NCBI GenBank assembly: GCA_039192515.1
Contig: JBCCXA010000036.1
Location: 1 to 36,822 of the forward strand
From: Verrucomicrobiota bacterium
Lineage (GTDB): Bacteria > Verrucomicrobiota > Verrucomicrobiia > Methylacidiphilales > JBCCWR01
Reading direction: 5' to 3'
Length of the DNA: 36,822 nt
In this document: positions 7,289 through 15,692 of the stretch, piece after piece
How positions within the stretch are numbered: the stretch's first letter is position 1
How the letters are laid out: each line of letters opens with the position of its first letter
Program-made: the position numbers and the translations under genes
Notes under the pieces: generated by a model
The model's input: only the letters and a program-made list of their open reading frames with translations
Told to the model about the DNA's origin: nothing
Database searches by the model: none

Positions 7289-8005
7289 CTATTTTCTACA
7301 GATATAAAGCTCACCTGCTGCAGAAGTGATGCCCATCTTCTCAATCTCATCTGCTGTTAAAAAATCACGCCTGTCAATTTTTTCAACAATAAAACCTGCT
7401 TCTTCCAGCCGAGAAAGATAGTCAGGCCCATACCTTCGAACATGATCCGCCTGCCCAAAAATGCGTAACCTTTCCTGAGGGTCTTTAATAGAAGGATCTT
7501 CAAAGGTACTCTCCGCTGTAATCGGCACCAGTAGCACAGCTAACCCGTCAACAGATAGAATTCTATAAAATTCCCTCATGGCTTTTCTGTCATCTGAGAC
7601 GTGCTCAAGAACATGGCTGCAATAAATAAAATTAAAAGAATTGTCCGGCAGTTTTATATTCATAATATCCATCTTTAAATCTACATCGGGCATGGATAAA
7701 TCGGCAGTGTAGTAACCACCTCCAATTAAAGATCTAAATTTTTCTTCAAGAATTGTCTCAGGGACAATATGAAGAGCCTTTAAGGGCGGATTCGCATGAA
7801 AATCGGTAAGTCTTTCGATATAAAGCCAGAATAGTCGATGCCGTTCGAGTGTTTCACAAACGGGGCATTTGGCATCTTTTCGAGGAATAATCCCAAATCC
7901 ATGAAACTCTCTAAGGCCGCTTTTACAAAGGGGACATCTTCTTCTATTTCCAATATAGTAGAGTCTCTTCAGCGGGCGGAGCTTGCTTTTTATTTTACGC
8001 AACAT
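7289..8005 (-). CDS. Class I SAM-dependent methyltransferase with N-terminal zinc ribbon
   Basis: 238 aa. A zinc ribbon of two CxxC pairs (RRCPLCKSG and KCPVCETLERHRLFWLY, residues about 17-60) precedes a class I methyltransferase fold. Landmarks: LKALHIVPE (motif I region; the usual G-x-G is replaced by HIVPE, as in this subgroup), DLSMPDVDLKMDIMN, FNFIYCSHVLEHVSDDRKAM (motif IV and after) and FYRILSVDGLAVLLVPI. Such proteins are often found in capsule or O-antigen clusters, where they may methylate sugars or act on glycan precursors; the substrate here is unknown. It lies 60 bp downstream of the exostosin-like gene on the same strand, so the two probably form one unit. The right-hand neighbour is the IS5-type element. 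Confidence 0.85.
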   Translation of the reverse strand: MLRKIKSKLRPLKRLYYIGNRRRCPLCKSGLREFHGFGIIPRKDAKCPVCETLERHRLFWLYIERLTDFHANPPLKALHIVPETILEEKFRSLIGGGYYTADLSMPDVDLKMDIMNIKLPDNSFNFIYCSHVLEHVSDDRKAMREFYRILSVDGLAVLLVPITAESTFEDPSIKDPQERLRIFGQADHVRRYGPDYLSRLEEAGFIVEKIDRRDFLTADEIEKMGITSAAGELYICRK

Positions 8006-8065
8006 GATCTACAAAGCACTTTAGGCATGCAAAACAATGATCTGCCTACGTCACCCATCACACTT

Positions 8066-9154
8066 TCACCGTCTTGATCTACGATCCAAAAATCTATAGG
8101 GGCATGAAGAACCCAACGCACGCCAAAAATGGATCAATAGTTCTCGAGCCAAAATTCGCAGTGCCGTGACGAACCGGTAGATGATCACTTTGATACTCCA
8201 TCCCATGCGTTCTAAAATTTTATGAGAACGTGGCACACGTGCTATCTGATCAACCATTTCGCATAAGTGCTCCATCAGAACCCCTGGAGCATAGTGCTTG
8301 CGCCAAGCATCTTCGGCTGCGAGGCCCATTTCCTTCGAGCAAGACCGGTATTTTTCTAAAATTCTCGGAATGTCTCCTATCCTCCTTTCGGGTATAACAA
8401 TGCTAAATGACTCCCAATTTGGACCTTCTGGAAAAGCATAGTTGTCTGCAATGATAACCGGAACTCTTGCCATCCTCATCACTTCAAAGAGACGTATTGT
8501 TCCGAGCCCTGTGCCACGAGGGCACAAGACAAACTCACTGTCGCGAATGACCTGTGCGTAATAACTATGACGATGTCGACGCTGCTCTTCGGAATGTGTT
8601 AAATCCCAAAATCTGAAATCCGTTGTATCCTCGATGAGAATGTCCGAACGTTTGAAATCTGTCCTCATTAGCCAACGACGAGTCCAAGAAGTGGCGGCTC
8701 CAACGAAGCTAAAAAAGTACGGTCGTTCATGAATTTCATTCTTGTCCCAGAGAATATAGGGATTATCAATCCCCTCTCCAAAAGGCAAGTAACAGAAGGA
8801 ACGTAAAAGCCCGGATTTAAGCTGCTTACGGGAAAGCGAGGTATAGACTCCAGGTATTGGGTATAGATAGCATTTGATCTGTCCGTACAAATAGCATTTT
8901 TTATAATAATCTCTAAGAACTTGATGACGACGAAGATGGTAATAATAATGACCGCTATCTCCCTCGAGAAAGAAAATCCAATCTGCTTGGCTCGGATCAT
9001 TCGTTGTAGAAAATTGTCTACTCTCGGATAGTTGCTCGATCAGGTGACCAAGCTTAGGAAACGCTCTCTTACCATCTGAATAATAGCTCTCAAAATAGAT
9101 GATTTTTTTAGCTCCTTCATGGTAGCTTGCTTCATCAAGACTCACATTGGACAT
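8066..9154 (-). CDS. Exostosin-family (GT47-like) glycosyltransferase
   Basis: 362 aa. The C-terminal half carries the exostosin signature: FVLCPRGTGLGTIRLFEVM, then RMARVPVIIADNYAFPEGP (residues about 212-250), then SFSIVIPERRIGDIPRIL, the classic nucleotide-sugar binding end of GT47-like enzymes. The N-terminal half has ADWIFFLEGDSGHYYYHLRR and FFSFVGAATSWTRRWLM. The probable role is transfer of a sugar onto a surface polysaccharide or glycan, in the cytosol or at the inner membrane. A basic C-terminal tail with a hydrophobic stretch (WSIKVIIYRFVTALRILA) may associate with the membrane. It is first in a two-gene unit with the methyltransferase. A weak AGGAAAT precedes the ATG. Confidence 0.85.
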   Translation of the reverse strand: MSNVSLDEASYHEGAKKIIYFESYYSDGKRAFPKLGHLIEQLSESRQFSTTNDPSQADWIFFLEGDSGHYYYHLRRHQVLRDYYKKCYLYGQIKCYLYPIPGVYTSLSRKQLKSGLLRSFCYLPFGEGIDNPYILWDKNEIHERPYFFSFVGAATSWTRRWLMRTDFKRSDILIEDTTDFRFWDLTHSEEQRRHRHSYYAQVIRDSEFVLCPRGTGLGTIRLFEVMRMARVPVIIADNYAFPEGPNWESFSIVIPERRIGDIPRILEKYRSCSKEMGLAAEDAWRKHYAPGVLMEHLCEMVDQIARVPRSHKILERMGWSIKVIIYRFVTALRILARELLIHFWRALGSSCPYRFLDRRSRR

Positions 9155-9671
9155 ATTTCCTATTAAGCAGTACTAGGGCAAACAGTAAACACTGCTTTTA
9201 TTATTGATGGAGGAAGGAGAAATAGCCTCTTACACGCGATTCTAACACACCTTGGAATTAGTCATTTTTGAATGAATAGGCAACAGTGCTTCATCCAACC
9301 TACCATTCTATTGTTTCATCAGTAAAGGCCTCAAGAGATCTGTGTAGTCCCTTGGTGCTTGGCTCCGTGTTGATATCAGAGGATCAATCCGGCGGAACAA
9401 TCTTGGAATACTTCCATCTCCTGGATATCCCGATTGAATTAGGATATGACAAAACTGAATCTTTAAAATGAATTCAGAAACGCTACAGAAGTGCCTATTT
9501 GAATAATTTCTAATTAAGAAAAGATTAGGCTGCACTTATTTGCAATTAATTTTTGATAAGCAAAACTACGGGTTAGATGCTCATTTCAAAAAATCTGAGA
9601 GTTTCGATTTATTCGCTTTTAAAGCAGCATTCCTCGTAGGTCTTGCTTAACACTCTGGTATCACTATGCGA
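9155..9671 (+). other. Non-coding or decayed stretch with a possible transglutaminase-like scrap
   Basis: No intact gene in 517 bp. On the plus strand near 9351-9383 one frame reads SLGAWLRVDIRGS, and near 9565-9600 a frame reads YGLDAHF. These resemble the adjacent '-W-R-D-A-R-G-N-x-G-x-D-A-Q-F' segment of some transglutaminase-like proteins, here split by about 190 bp with stops around both pieces. The match is short and could be chance. Small open frames on both strands lack ribosome sites and known motifs. Confidence 0.25.
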
Positions 9672-10088
9672 CTAACCTTTGATAAAACGGTCGATGGAAA
9701 ACGTTCCCCCGCCTTTGATCAAAAAGGGTAATGTCGCAAAAGCATAGAGGAGTGCTAATTCTCCTTTGCCAAATAGATCATCGCCGTGAGCTCCAAAGGC
9801 GGCAACGACCATGGTGCCCATGACAGCAGCTGCTGCCGGTCGAGTGGCTAGACCAAGAGCTAATAAAATACCTCCTACTAATTCACTGATGCCAGCACCC
9901 CAAGCAAAGAGCTCGGGCATGGGAAAACCAATCTTACCTACAAGTCCTACAAAACCCTCGGCCGGTGGAACTTTACCTAACCCATGAGCAAACGCCATGG
10001 TGGCACCCACAAAAACTCTAGTAACTGCCAAACTTAATTCGACTGGAAATGTCGCATCTCTGGAACGTTCAAAAAGTATTTTTATCAT
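9672..10088 (-). CDS. DoxX family membrane protein
   Basis: 138 aa, four predicted membrane helices, normal length for DoxX/DoxD-like proteins. Typical sequence: LSLAVTRVFVGATMAFAHGL (helix 1, with GLGKVPP after it), FAWGAGISELVGGILLALGL (helix 2), PAAAAVMGTMVVAAFGAHG (helix 3) and ELALLYAFATLPFLI (helix 4), then GGGTFSIDRFI, the family's C-terminal motif. DoxX proteins are inner-membrane proteins linked to quinone or thiosulfate redox and oxidative stress in various bacteria; a precise activity cannot be assigned. It stands alone, with non-coding sequence on both sides. Confidence 0.9.
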   Translation of the reverse strand: MIKILFERSRDATFPVELSLAVTRVFVGATMAFAHGLGKVPPAEGFVGLVGKIGFPMPELFAWGAGISELVGGILLALGLATRPAAAAVMGTMVVAAFGAHGDDLFGKGELALLYAFATLPFLIKGGGTFSIDRFIKG

Positions 10089-10202
10089 AGTTGGTAGTAT
10101 CTACTTATATGCGAGATAGTCAAATGTGACGTTACATCTTTGTTAGCTCTCCTTTTCAAGCTGCTAGAAGTTATATTCATCTCAATCAACTCCTATTAGA
10201 GC

Positions 10203-10376
10203 TTAATCCGGAATGATGCAGTAGAGACTCAAAGATCTGAGCAAGATCTTGGCTCCAAGAAACATAGAGCCCTCAAGAGGTATCGCGGTTAGATACATCT
10301 TCGTCGACTCTCTTTTCCTTGCAACTCAAGCTTTTAGGTATCTCGTTGCACTTCTATTGCATAATCCAGATTAAAA
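10203..10376 (-). repeat. TIR-bearing dispersed repeat, copy 3 (clearest ends)
   Basis: The best-defined copy, about 174 bp. The plus-strand left end reads TTAATCCGGAATGATGCAG. The right end, reverse complemented, reads TTAATCTGGATTATGCAAT. These are near-perfect terminal inverted repeats, followed inside by TAGAGAC and TAGAAGTG. On the minus strand the arms match copies 1, 2 and 4: AAGCTTGAG..CAAGGAAAAG, then AGAGTCGACGAAGATG, then ATACCTCTTGAG and CAAGATCTTGCTCAGATC, then TTTGAGTCTCTACTGC. It has no coding capacity and lies in open intergenic sequence between DoxX and tRNA-Thr. Confidence 0.75.
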
Positions 10377-10476
10377 CGGACCCGTCTTTGTGTCCTATTT
10401 TTTCAGAGGGTGACTCTTTGGGACGTGTCCAGAGGACTTAGTGGAGTGTCCATGTAAAGCTATGAAATTTAAAAGA

Positions 10477-10551
10477 TGGAGCCGGATGTCGGGATCGAAC
10501 CGACGACCAGATGATTACAAATCAACTGCTCTACCGCTGAGCTAATCCGGC
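10477..10551 (-). tRNA. tRNA-Thr (anticodon TGT)
   Basis: On the minus strand the acceptor GCCGGAT pairs with ATCCGGC. The D stem is GCTC/GAGC, the anticodon loop TTTGTAA has TGT at its centre, and the T arm is GTCGG-TTCGATC-CCGAC. The 3' end T-CCA is encoded. One mismatch (T-T) lies in the anticodon stem GTTGA/TCATC. It reads ACA codons. It lies alone between repeat copy 3 and the first lipase-like gene. Confidence 0.93.
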
Positions 10552-10643
10552 CTATTTTAGAATTTTCCCAAAAAGGAACAAAAGGATAGAATTATCGCAA
10601 AACCTGAGCAAGGAAAAAACTTACCTCGCTAGTGCCACATGAT

Positions 10644-12299
10644 TTACTCGTTTTCCAGCTCGACTAAAGCCCTAATAAATTGCAAATCATCGGGGTCGAA
10701 TAAGGTAGTGGAGGTGTACACAGTCTGTTGAAAGCCTCCCCCAATATACCATTCTGAGGTCACTTCAATATCTTGCGTATCACTACTCCAGGAATCCTGA
10801 ACAAAAGGGGTATGAGTCACTTGGCCTATCACTGATAATGCTGGGTCATCTATCCTCGAGATAACCGTCATCTCTAGGAAGCCTGCATCATTCAAACGAA
10901 CTTGAGGCAAAACATCGTTGTTAGGCAACAAGGGGTCCATACCCAAACCATAACAAATAAGATTATCAATTCTGTCAAAATTAGGATCCGCATTTTGACC
11001 GGTAATCAAGTTTCCCATCAATATCTGGGCAAGGCTAAAATTATCCGTGCTATTTTGCCAAGCTTCGTATGAAAAAGAGGTTGCTCCAAAAAACGAGTCG
11101 AAATACAGTCTCATCTGCACCAAAGCATCCAGTCCTGAATCTAGGTGACCCCTATTAGTGCCGACGCGCTGCTTACGAACCGGAGCATTTTCTGAAAGCA
11201 TAAAGCGATGCGCCAAATTCGTATTTTCCGGAGAAACATCAATATCCGCGTCCGCATAGAGAAATAACACCGGTGCTTGAGGTACCCACTCATCGAGACT
11301 ATTTTCTTTTAGAACTTCAAAGAACTCAGGATTGTTTGCTTGCAGTGTTTCAAAAGAAGTATCAACGAGTAGTTGATCCAGTTCAGATGCAGACGGCAGT
11401 TGTGCCAATATTTCGGCACTCGAAAGAGAACCATCAAATAAGTCTGGAAGCATATCGGCATAGGGCTGCTTAATGATCGTAGAAAGGTCGGACTCTATCG
11501 CATAAACCTCATTCATCGAGTAAACCAGATAACATAGATAGAGAGGCGCATTATCAGATGGATTCGCCAGTGATTCTTGGATTTGAGCACCATCTAAATC
11601 ATAAGGACCGGCACCTGCGGCGGAGGCTATGAGTGAAAATTCGTCTGAGAGATTTTCTTCAATTTCACGATGCGTCGATAAAGCAGCGTGTCCTCCTTGA
11701 GAGTACCCAAACAGAAACAAATCATTGCTAAAAGTTGAACCCTCTAAGTTCGCAAGTCCCTCGACAAGTTGCCTGGCCGCACGAATCGCGTCAATTGCAG
11801 CGCTGGCTTGAGAGTCCACATGAAGGTAGGGATGAAATCCCTGGTTACCCCCCAGGCCTATATAATCCGGAGCAACCGCTAGATATCCCGAACCTGCAAA
11901 TGAAGACAAAAGCAGGTTATATATGCCATTTGCAGTTCCAATAAATGATCTCGAAGGCACTACATCCTGCTCTGTCTCCGTAATATTATGAAAACATACC
12001 GTCGGAGCCTCAAGTGCACCTAAGGGAATGGATACTAAACCCGTTGCTTCCGTTTCATTACCAAAAGCATCGATAGTTTCATAACGTATTGAATACACTC
12101 TTGCGTTGTATAAAGAGTCTGGCAGCTCATCTAACCTGAATAGATCTATTGAATTATCGATCAATTCTCTATTAACCACATTTCCACGCCATGAGAAAAT
12201 AAGGTCCCCTCTTTCTGCATATGAATAACTAGGAGATAATAAATTTATACTTAGTAGAAATAAAATAACAAAAAAGTAATAATTCGTCTTTAACAACAC
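10644..12299 (-). CDS. Secreted lipase-like alpha/beta hydrolase (paralogue A)
   Basis: 551 aa with a signal peptide (YYFFVILFLLSINLLS..SYSYA). The alpha/beta hydrolase core resembles secretory (LIP-type) lipases: nucleophile Ser200 in FLFGYSQGGHAAL, acid Asp in LFLYADADIDVSPENT, and probable His in GTNRGHLDSG. The oxyanion-side motif is APDYIGLGG. After the catalytic domain comes a C-terminal module (about 430-551) with LPQVRLNDAGFLEMTVISR and QTVYTSTTLFDPDDLQFIRA. Such a beta-rich tail is common on secreted Verrucomicrobiota proteins and may be for adhesion or sorting; its role is unknown. It is the second of a tandem duplicate pair. The frame opens with GTG at 12299, and no strong ribosome site is visible. 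Confidence 0.82.
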   Translation of the reverse strand: MLLKTNYYFFVILFLLSINLLSPSYSYAERGDLIFSWRGNVVNRELIDNSIDLFRLDELPDSLYNARVYSIRYETIDAFGNETEATGLVSIPLGALEAPTVCFHNITETEQDVVPSRSFIGTANGIYNLLLSSFAGSGYLAVAPDYIGLGGNQGFHPYLHVDSQASAAIDAIRAARQLVEGLANLEGSTFSNDLFLFGYSQGGHAALSTHREIEENLSDEFSLIASAAGAGPYDLDGAQIQESLANPSDNAPLYLCYLVYSMNEVYAIESDLSTIIKQPYADMLPDLFDGSLSSAEILAQLPSASELDQLLVDTSFETLQANNPEFFEVLKENSLDEWVPQAPVLFLYADADIDVSPENTNLAHRFMLSENAPVRKQRVGTNRGHLDSGLDALVQMRLYFDSFFGATSFSYEAWQNSTDNFSLAQILMGNLITGQNADPNFDRIDNLICYGLGMDPLLPNNDVLPQVRLNDAGFLEMTVISRIDDPALSVIGQVTHTPFVQDSWSSDTQDIEVTSEWYIGGGFQQTVYTSTTLFDPDDLQFIRALVELENE

Positions 12300-12364
12300 A
12301 AAGCGAGATTAAATAGCAGCTTAAGTAGTGTCAATTAAGAATACTCCGAAAGAACTAATCCGGA

Positions 12365-14020
12365 TCAGTCTGTCTCTAGTTCAATCAGAGCTCTTATGAA
12401 CTGAAGATCTTGAGGATCAAAAAGTGTTGTAGAGGTATAAACCGTTTGCTGAAAGCCATCTCCCATATACATTTTGGAGTTTACTTGGATATGTGCGGCG
12501 GCGCTACTCCAAGAATCAGGCATTAGAGGTGTATGAGTAACTTGGCCAACCACCGATAATGCTGAGTCATTAACCCTGGAGACAACTGTCAACTCTAGAA
12601 AACCGGAGTCATTAAGACGAACTTGGGGCAAAACATCCTTGTTTGCCAAGAAAGGATCCATACCAAAAGCATAGCAGGTAACATTATCCACTCTATCAAA
12701 GTTAGGATCTGAGTTAGGGCCCGTAATGAAATTTCCTACTAATATCTGTCCAAGGCTAAAATTGTCCGTACTTTTCTGCCATATTCCATAAGATGAGGCG
12801 GCTTCTTCATAGAAAGAGTCAAAATAAAGTCTGATTTTCACCACTGTGTCTATCAAAGCGGTATCATGATCCCTATTGGTTCCTACCCTTTGCTTACGCA
12901 CCGGAGCATTTTCGGAAATCATAAAGCGGTGAGCGATATGAGTATTTTCAGGGCTTACATCTTTGTCTGCATCTGCATAGAGAAACAAAATTGGCTTTTC
13001 TGGCACCCACTCATCAAGGCTGTTTTCTTTAAGCGCGGCAATTAGATCTGGATACGCCTCAACAAGACCCTCGAAGGTGGTCTCATAGAGTAGTTGATCC
13101 AAGTCAAACTGGGACGGCAAAGCCGCAACAATCTCCTGAACGGTTTTGGAACCATCAAATAAACTAGGAATCATAGCATCATAGGGCGGCTTAAACAGAG
13201 TCGAAAGGTCAGACTCTAAATTATATATTCTGCCCATTGAGTAACCTACGTAAGCGAAATATAGTGGCGTATTCTCACTCGGATTATCTAACGAACGCTT
13301 TATCTGGACACCATCTAAATCAAATGGCCCAGCACCTGCGGCTGTCGCTACAAGTGAAAATTCGTCTGATAAATTTTCTTCAATTGCTCGATGCGTTCCC
13401 ACCGTGGCGTGCCCTCCTTGCGAATAACCGAATAAAAACAAATCATCTCCCACCGTCGTTCCATCCAGATTATCTAGGCTGGCAACTAGATTTTTTACGG
13501 CACGAATGGCATCAATCGCGGCGCTAGATTGTGATTCAACATGTAGGTAGGGATGTAATCCTGGACCACCACCTAAACCTAAGTAATCAGGCGCAACCCC
13601 CAAATAACCCGCTCCTGCAAAAGACGCCATAAGTAAGCTAAAAATTCCATTGGACGTACCCAAAAACGACCTCGACGGGGCTTCGTCTCGGTTTGTTTCT
13701 GTGCCATTATGAAAACATGCTATAGGCACTTCTGAAGCTCCTATAGGGATTGCCACCAATCCAGTGGCCTCCGTTTCGTTGCCGAATTCATCAATTGTCT
13801 CGTAGCGTATGGAGAACATCCGCACGTCATAGATCGAGTCAGCGACGTCATCTATTCCAAAGAGATCGATCGAATTATCTATGACCGCTTTATCAAGGAC
13901 ATTACCTCTCCACCACAAAATAAGATCTCCTCTTTCCGCATAACTAAGCGAAGGAAAGAGTAGGACGAGGATAAACATAAAAGACCAAAGACGATTGAAT
14001 TTTGCAATAACAAGCCTCAT
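12365..14020 (-). CDS. Secreted lipase-like alpha/beta hydrolase (paralogue B)
   Basis: About 551 aa from ATG 14020 (MRLVIAKFNRLWSFMFILVL), which gives a clean signal peptide ending SLSYA. The frame continues to a TTG at 14056 without a better start. It follows the neighbouring gene domain for domain: SYAERGDLI, IRYETIDEFGNETEATGLV, nucleophile FLFGYSQGGHATV, acid FLYADADKDVSPENT, His in GTNRDHDTA, and tail LPQVRLNDSGFLELTV. The two are clearly a tandem duplication, 65 bp apart on the same strand. Differences cluster around the substrate side of the fold (for example LYLCYLVYSMNEVYAIESD against LYFAYVGYSMGRIYNLESD), so they may prefer different esters. Substrate unknown. Confidence 0.82.
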   Translation of the reverse strand: MRLVIAKFNRLWSFMFILVLLFPSLSYAERGDLILWWRGNVLDKAVIDNSIDLFGIDDVADSIYDVRMFSIRYETIDEFGNETEATGLVAIPIGASEVPIACFHNGTETNRDEAPSRSFLGTSNGIFSLLMASFAGAGYLGVAPDYLGLGGGPGLHPYLHVESQSSAAIDAIRAVKNLVASLDNLDGTTVGDDLFLFGYSQGGHATVGTHRAIEENLSDEFSLVATAAGAGPFDLDGVQIKRSLDNPSENTPLYFAYVGYSMGRIYNLESDLSTLFKPPYDAMIPSLFDGSKTVQEIVAALPSQFDLDQLLYETTFEGLVEAYPDLIAALKENSLDEWVPEKPILFLYADADKDVSPENTHIAHRFMISENAPVRKQRVGTNRDHDTALIDTVVKIRLYFDSFYEEAASSYGIWQKSTDNFSLGQILVGNFITGPNSDPNFDRVDNVTCYAFGMDPFLANKDVLPQVRLNDSGFLELTVVSRVNDSALSVVGQVTHTPLMPDSWSSAAAHIQVNSKMYMGDGFQQTVYTSTTLFDPQDLQFIRALIELETD

Positions 14021-14095
14021 ATACCTAAAGGTAAATTTATGACCTATATGTGTCAATAGGCAATGACACCTAACCTCTGGAAAGAGCTTGCATGC

Positions 14096-15565
14096 TTATT
14101 TCTTTAACCTGGGTGATCTAGCTGCCATACAGTCAGCAATTTCTTCAGCGGGATAGGTAAGAATTTCGGCAAGGGTAGGATGATAATGAGGCATCTTGGC
14201 TAGGTCATAGACCGTACCTTTGAAAGCCATGAGTGCTGTGAGTTCATGAATGAGATCAGAAGCATGAGGCCCTACAATTTGAGCTCCCAGAATGGTTCCC
14301 TTTTTAGGATCCGCTAATAGCTTCACAAAGCCGTCAAGAGCTCCCATGACCATGGATTTTCCATGATCATCGAATGGATAAGTCGCCATGAGATAATCTT
14401 TTTTTTCTGCCTGCAAGTCTTTTTCAGATTTACCTACCGTGGCAACTTCAGGATTGGTAAAGGTGACTGTCATAATTAGGCGGTAATCCATTCGGGCTAA
14501 TTTCGGGCTTTTGCGAGATTTTCCTTGCTGCACGAGAGCAAGTGCATTCTTAGCTGCTAGCTCACCCTGACTAATGGCTACATGCACAACCTCATAGGGA
14601 CCGCAGACGTCACCAGCTGCAAAAATATGTTTCTGACTACTTTGCTGAGTCAAACGAACCCTGATTCGCCCGCTATTTGTCTTAACTTTTGCCGCTTCTA
14701 AGTCAAGTGAATCCGTATTAGCGCGACGACCCAAGGCACATAGGATTTCCTCAGAAGAAACAGTTACTTCTTTTTTGCCTTGCTTAAAGCGCACTCTTTT
14801 TTTGGCCGGCTTACCTTTTTTCGTTTTCAGTTTCTCAAATCGCAAGAGTTCCGTTCCCGTGTAAACCTCCATACCCTCTTCTCGAAAAACTTTTTCTAAA
14901 ACTTGAGCTACATCTGAATCTCCAGCACTCAAAAATTGACCACTGCGCTGGATGATTTTTACGTTCACCCCAAGATGAGAGAAGTATTGGGCTAGTTCAA
15001 GCGCAACCGGGCCGGCTCCCAAGACTGTAAGACTTTTCCATGGCTTGATTTGATGAAGCGCCTCATCACTTGTGATAAAGCCGACGTCATCTAAACCTTC
15101 AGCTTGAGGAATGGCTACGCGAGATCCCGTAGCGATAACAAAAGTCTTACTTTTGATCACTTTGCTTTTACCAGATTCTCTGAAGGTTACTTCTATACTC
15201 TGTTCATCCAAAAACCGAGCCTTGCCTTGTATAAAATCAAATTTACCTCCTCGTTGCTGCTGCTCCCGATAATTGGAAAATTCATTAATTAGGGCGTCTT
15301 TGCGTTTAACAATTTTTTTCCAATTGGGCTCAGCCGCTGGCACTTTTAGTCCAAATCGGGAGGCCCGTTTTATTTCGTGAAGTCGATGAGCTGATTCTAG
15401 CAACGCTTTAGTAGGCATACATCCTTTGAGAATACACAGGCCCGCCGTTTGCTCGCCCCCTTCAATGAGCGCAACAGATACTTCTGAATCTTCTACTGCT
15501 GTTCTGGCCGCAGCATATCCGGCACTGCCTCCGCCAATAACGACAATATCGTAGAAATCCTTCAT
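14096..15565 (-). CDS. Pyridine nucleotide-disulfide oxidoreductase (Lpd / MerA-like)
   Basis: 489 aa class I flavoprotein disulfide reductase. FAD-binding VVIGGGSAGYAAARTAV is at residues 8-24; the redox disulfide is Cys44/Cys49 in GLCILKGCMPTK. NAD(P)-binding LTVLGAGPVALELAQYFSHL follows, then the second FAD motif KHIFAAGDVCGPYEVVHVA, and a dimer domain with catalytic HYHPT near residue 460 and the partner Glu eight residues on (LAEILTYPAEE). Lipoamide dehydrogenases have a CVNVGC motif; here it is C-ILKG-C and the insert is Lys-rich (KLKTKKGKPAKKRVRFKQG). It is therefore more likely a relative of unassigned or MerA-like enzymes than the pyruvate dehydrogenase E3. No 2-oxo-acid dehydrogenase genes are adjacent. 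Soluble. A regulatory link to the next gene is not seen. Confidence 0.87.
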   Translation of the reverse strand: MKDFYDIVVIGGGSAGYAAARTAVEDSEVSVALIEGGEQTAGLCILKGCMPTKALLESAHRLHEIKRASRFGLKVPAAEPNWKKIVKRKDALINEFSNYREQQQRGGKFDFIQGKARFLDEQSIEVTFRESGKSKVIKSKTFVIATGSRVAIPQAEGLDDVGFITSDEALHQIKPWKSLTVLGAGPVALELAQYFSHLGVNVKIIQRSGQFLSAGDSDVAQVLEKVFREEGMEVYTGTELLRFEKLKTKKGKPAKKRVRFKQGKKEVTVSSEEILCALGRRANTDSLDLEAAKVKTNSGRIRVRLTQQSSQKHIFAAGDVCGPYEVVHVAISQGELAAKNALALVQQGKSRKSPKLARMDYRLIMTVTFTNPEVATVGKSEKDLQAEKKDYLMATYPFDDHGKSMVMGALDGFVKLLADPKKGTILGAQIVGPHASDLIHELTALMAFKGTVYDLAKMPHYHPTLAEILTYPAEEIADCMAARSPRLKK

Positions 15566-15692
15566 GCAAATATCCTAACCCTATTATTTTACTCAAGCAA
15601 AAGCAAAGCATTGGGTGAATGAATTTTCCAGATAGGATAGAGCCCGTTTATAAGTCTGAAACACAACCACTTCACTCTTATCAATTGCAACT

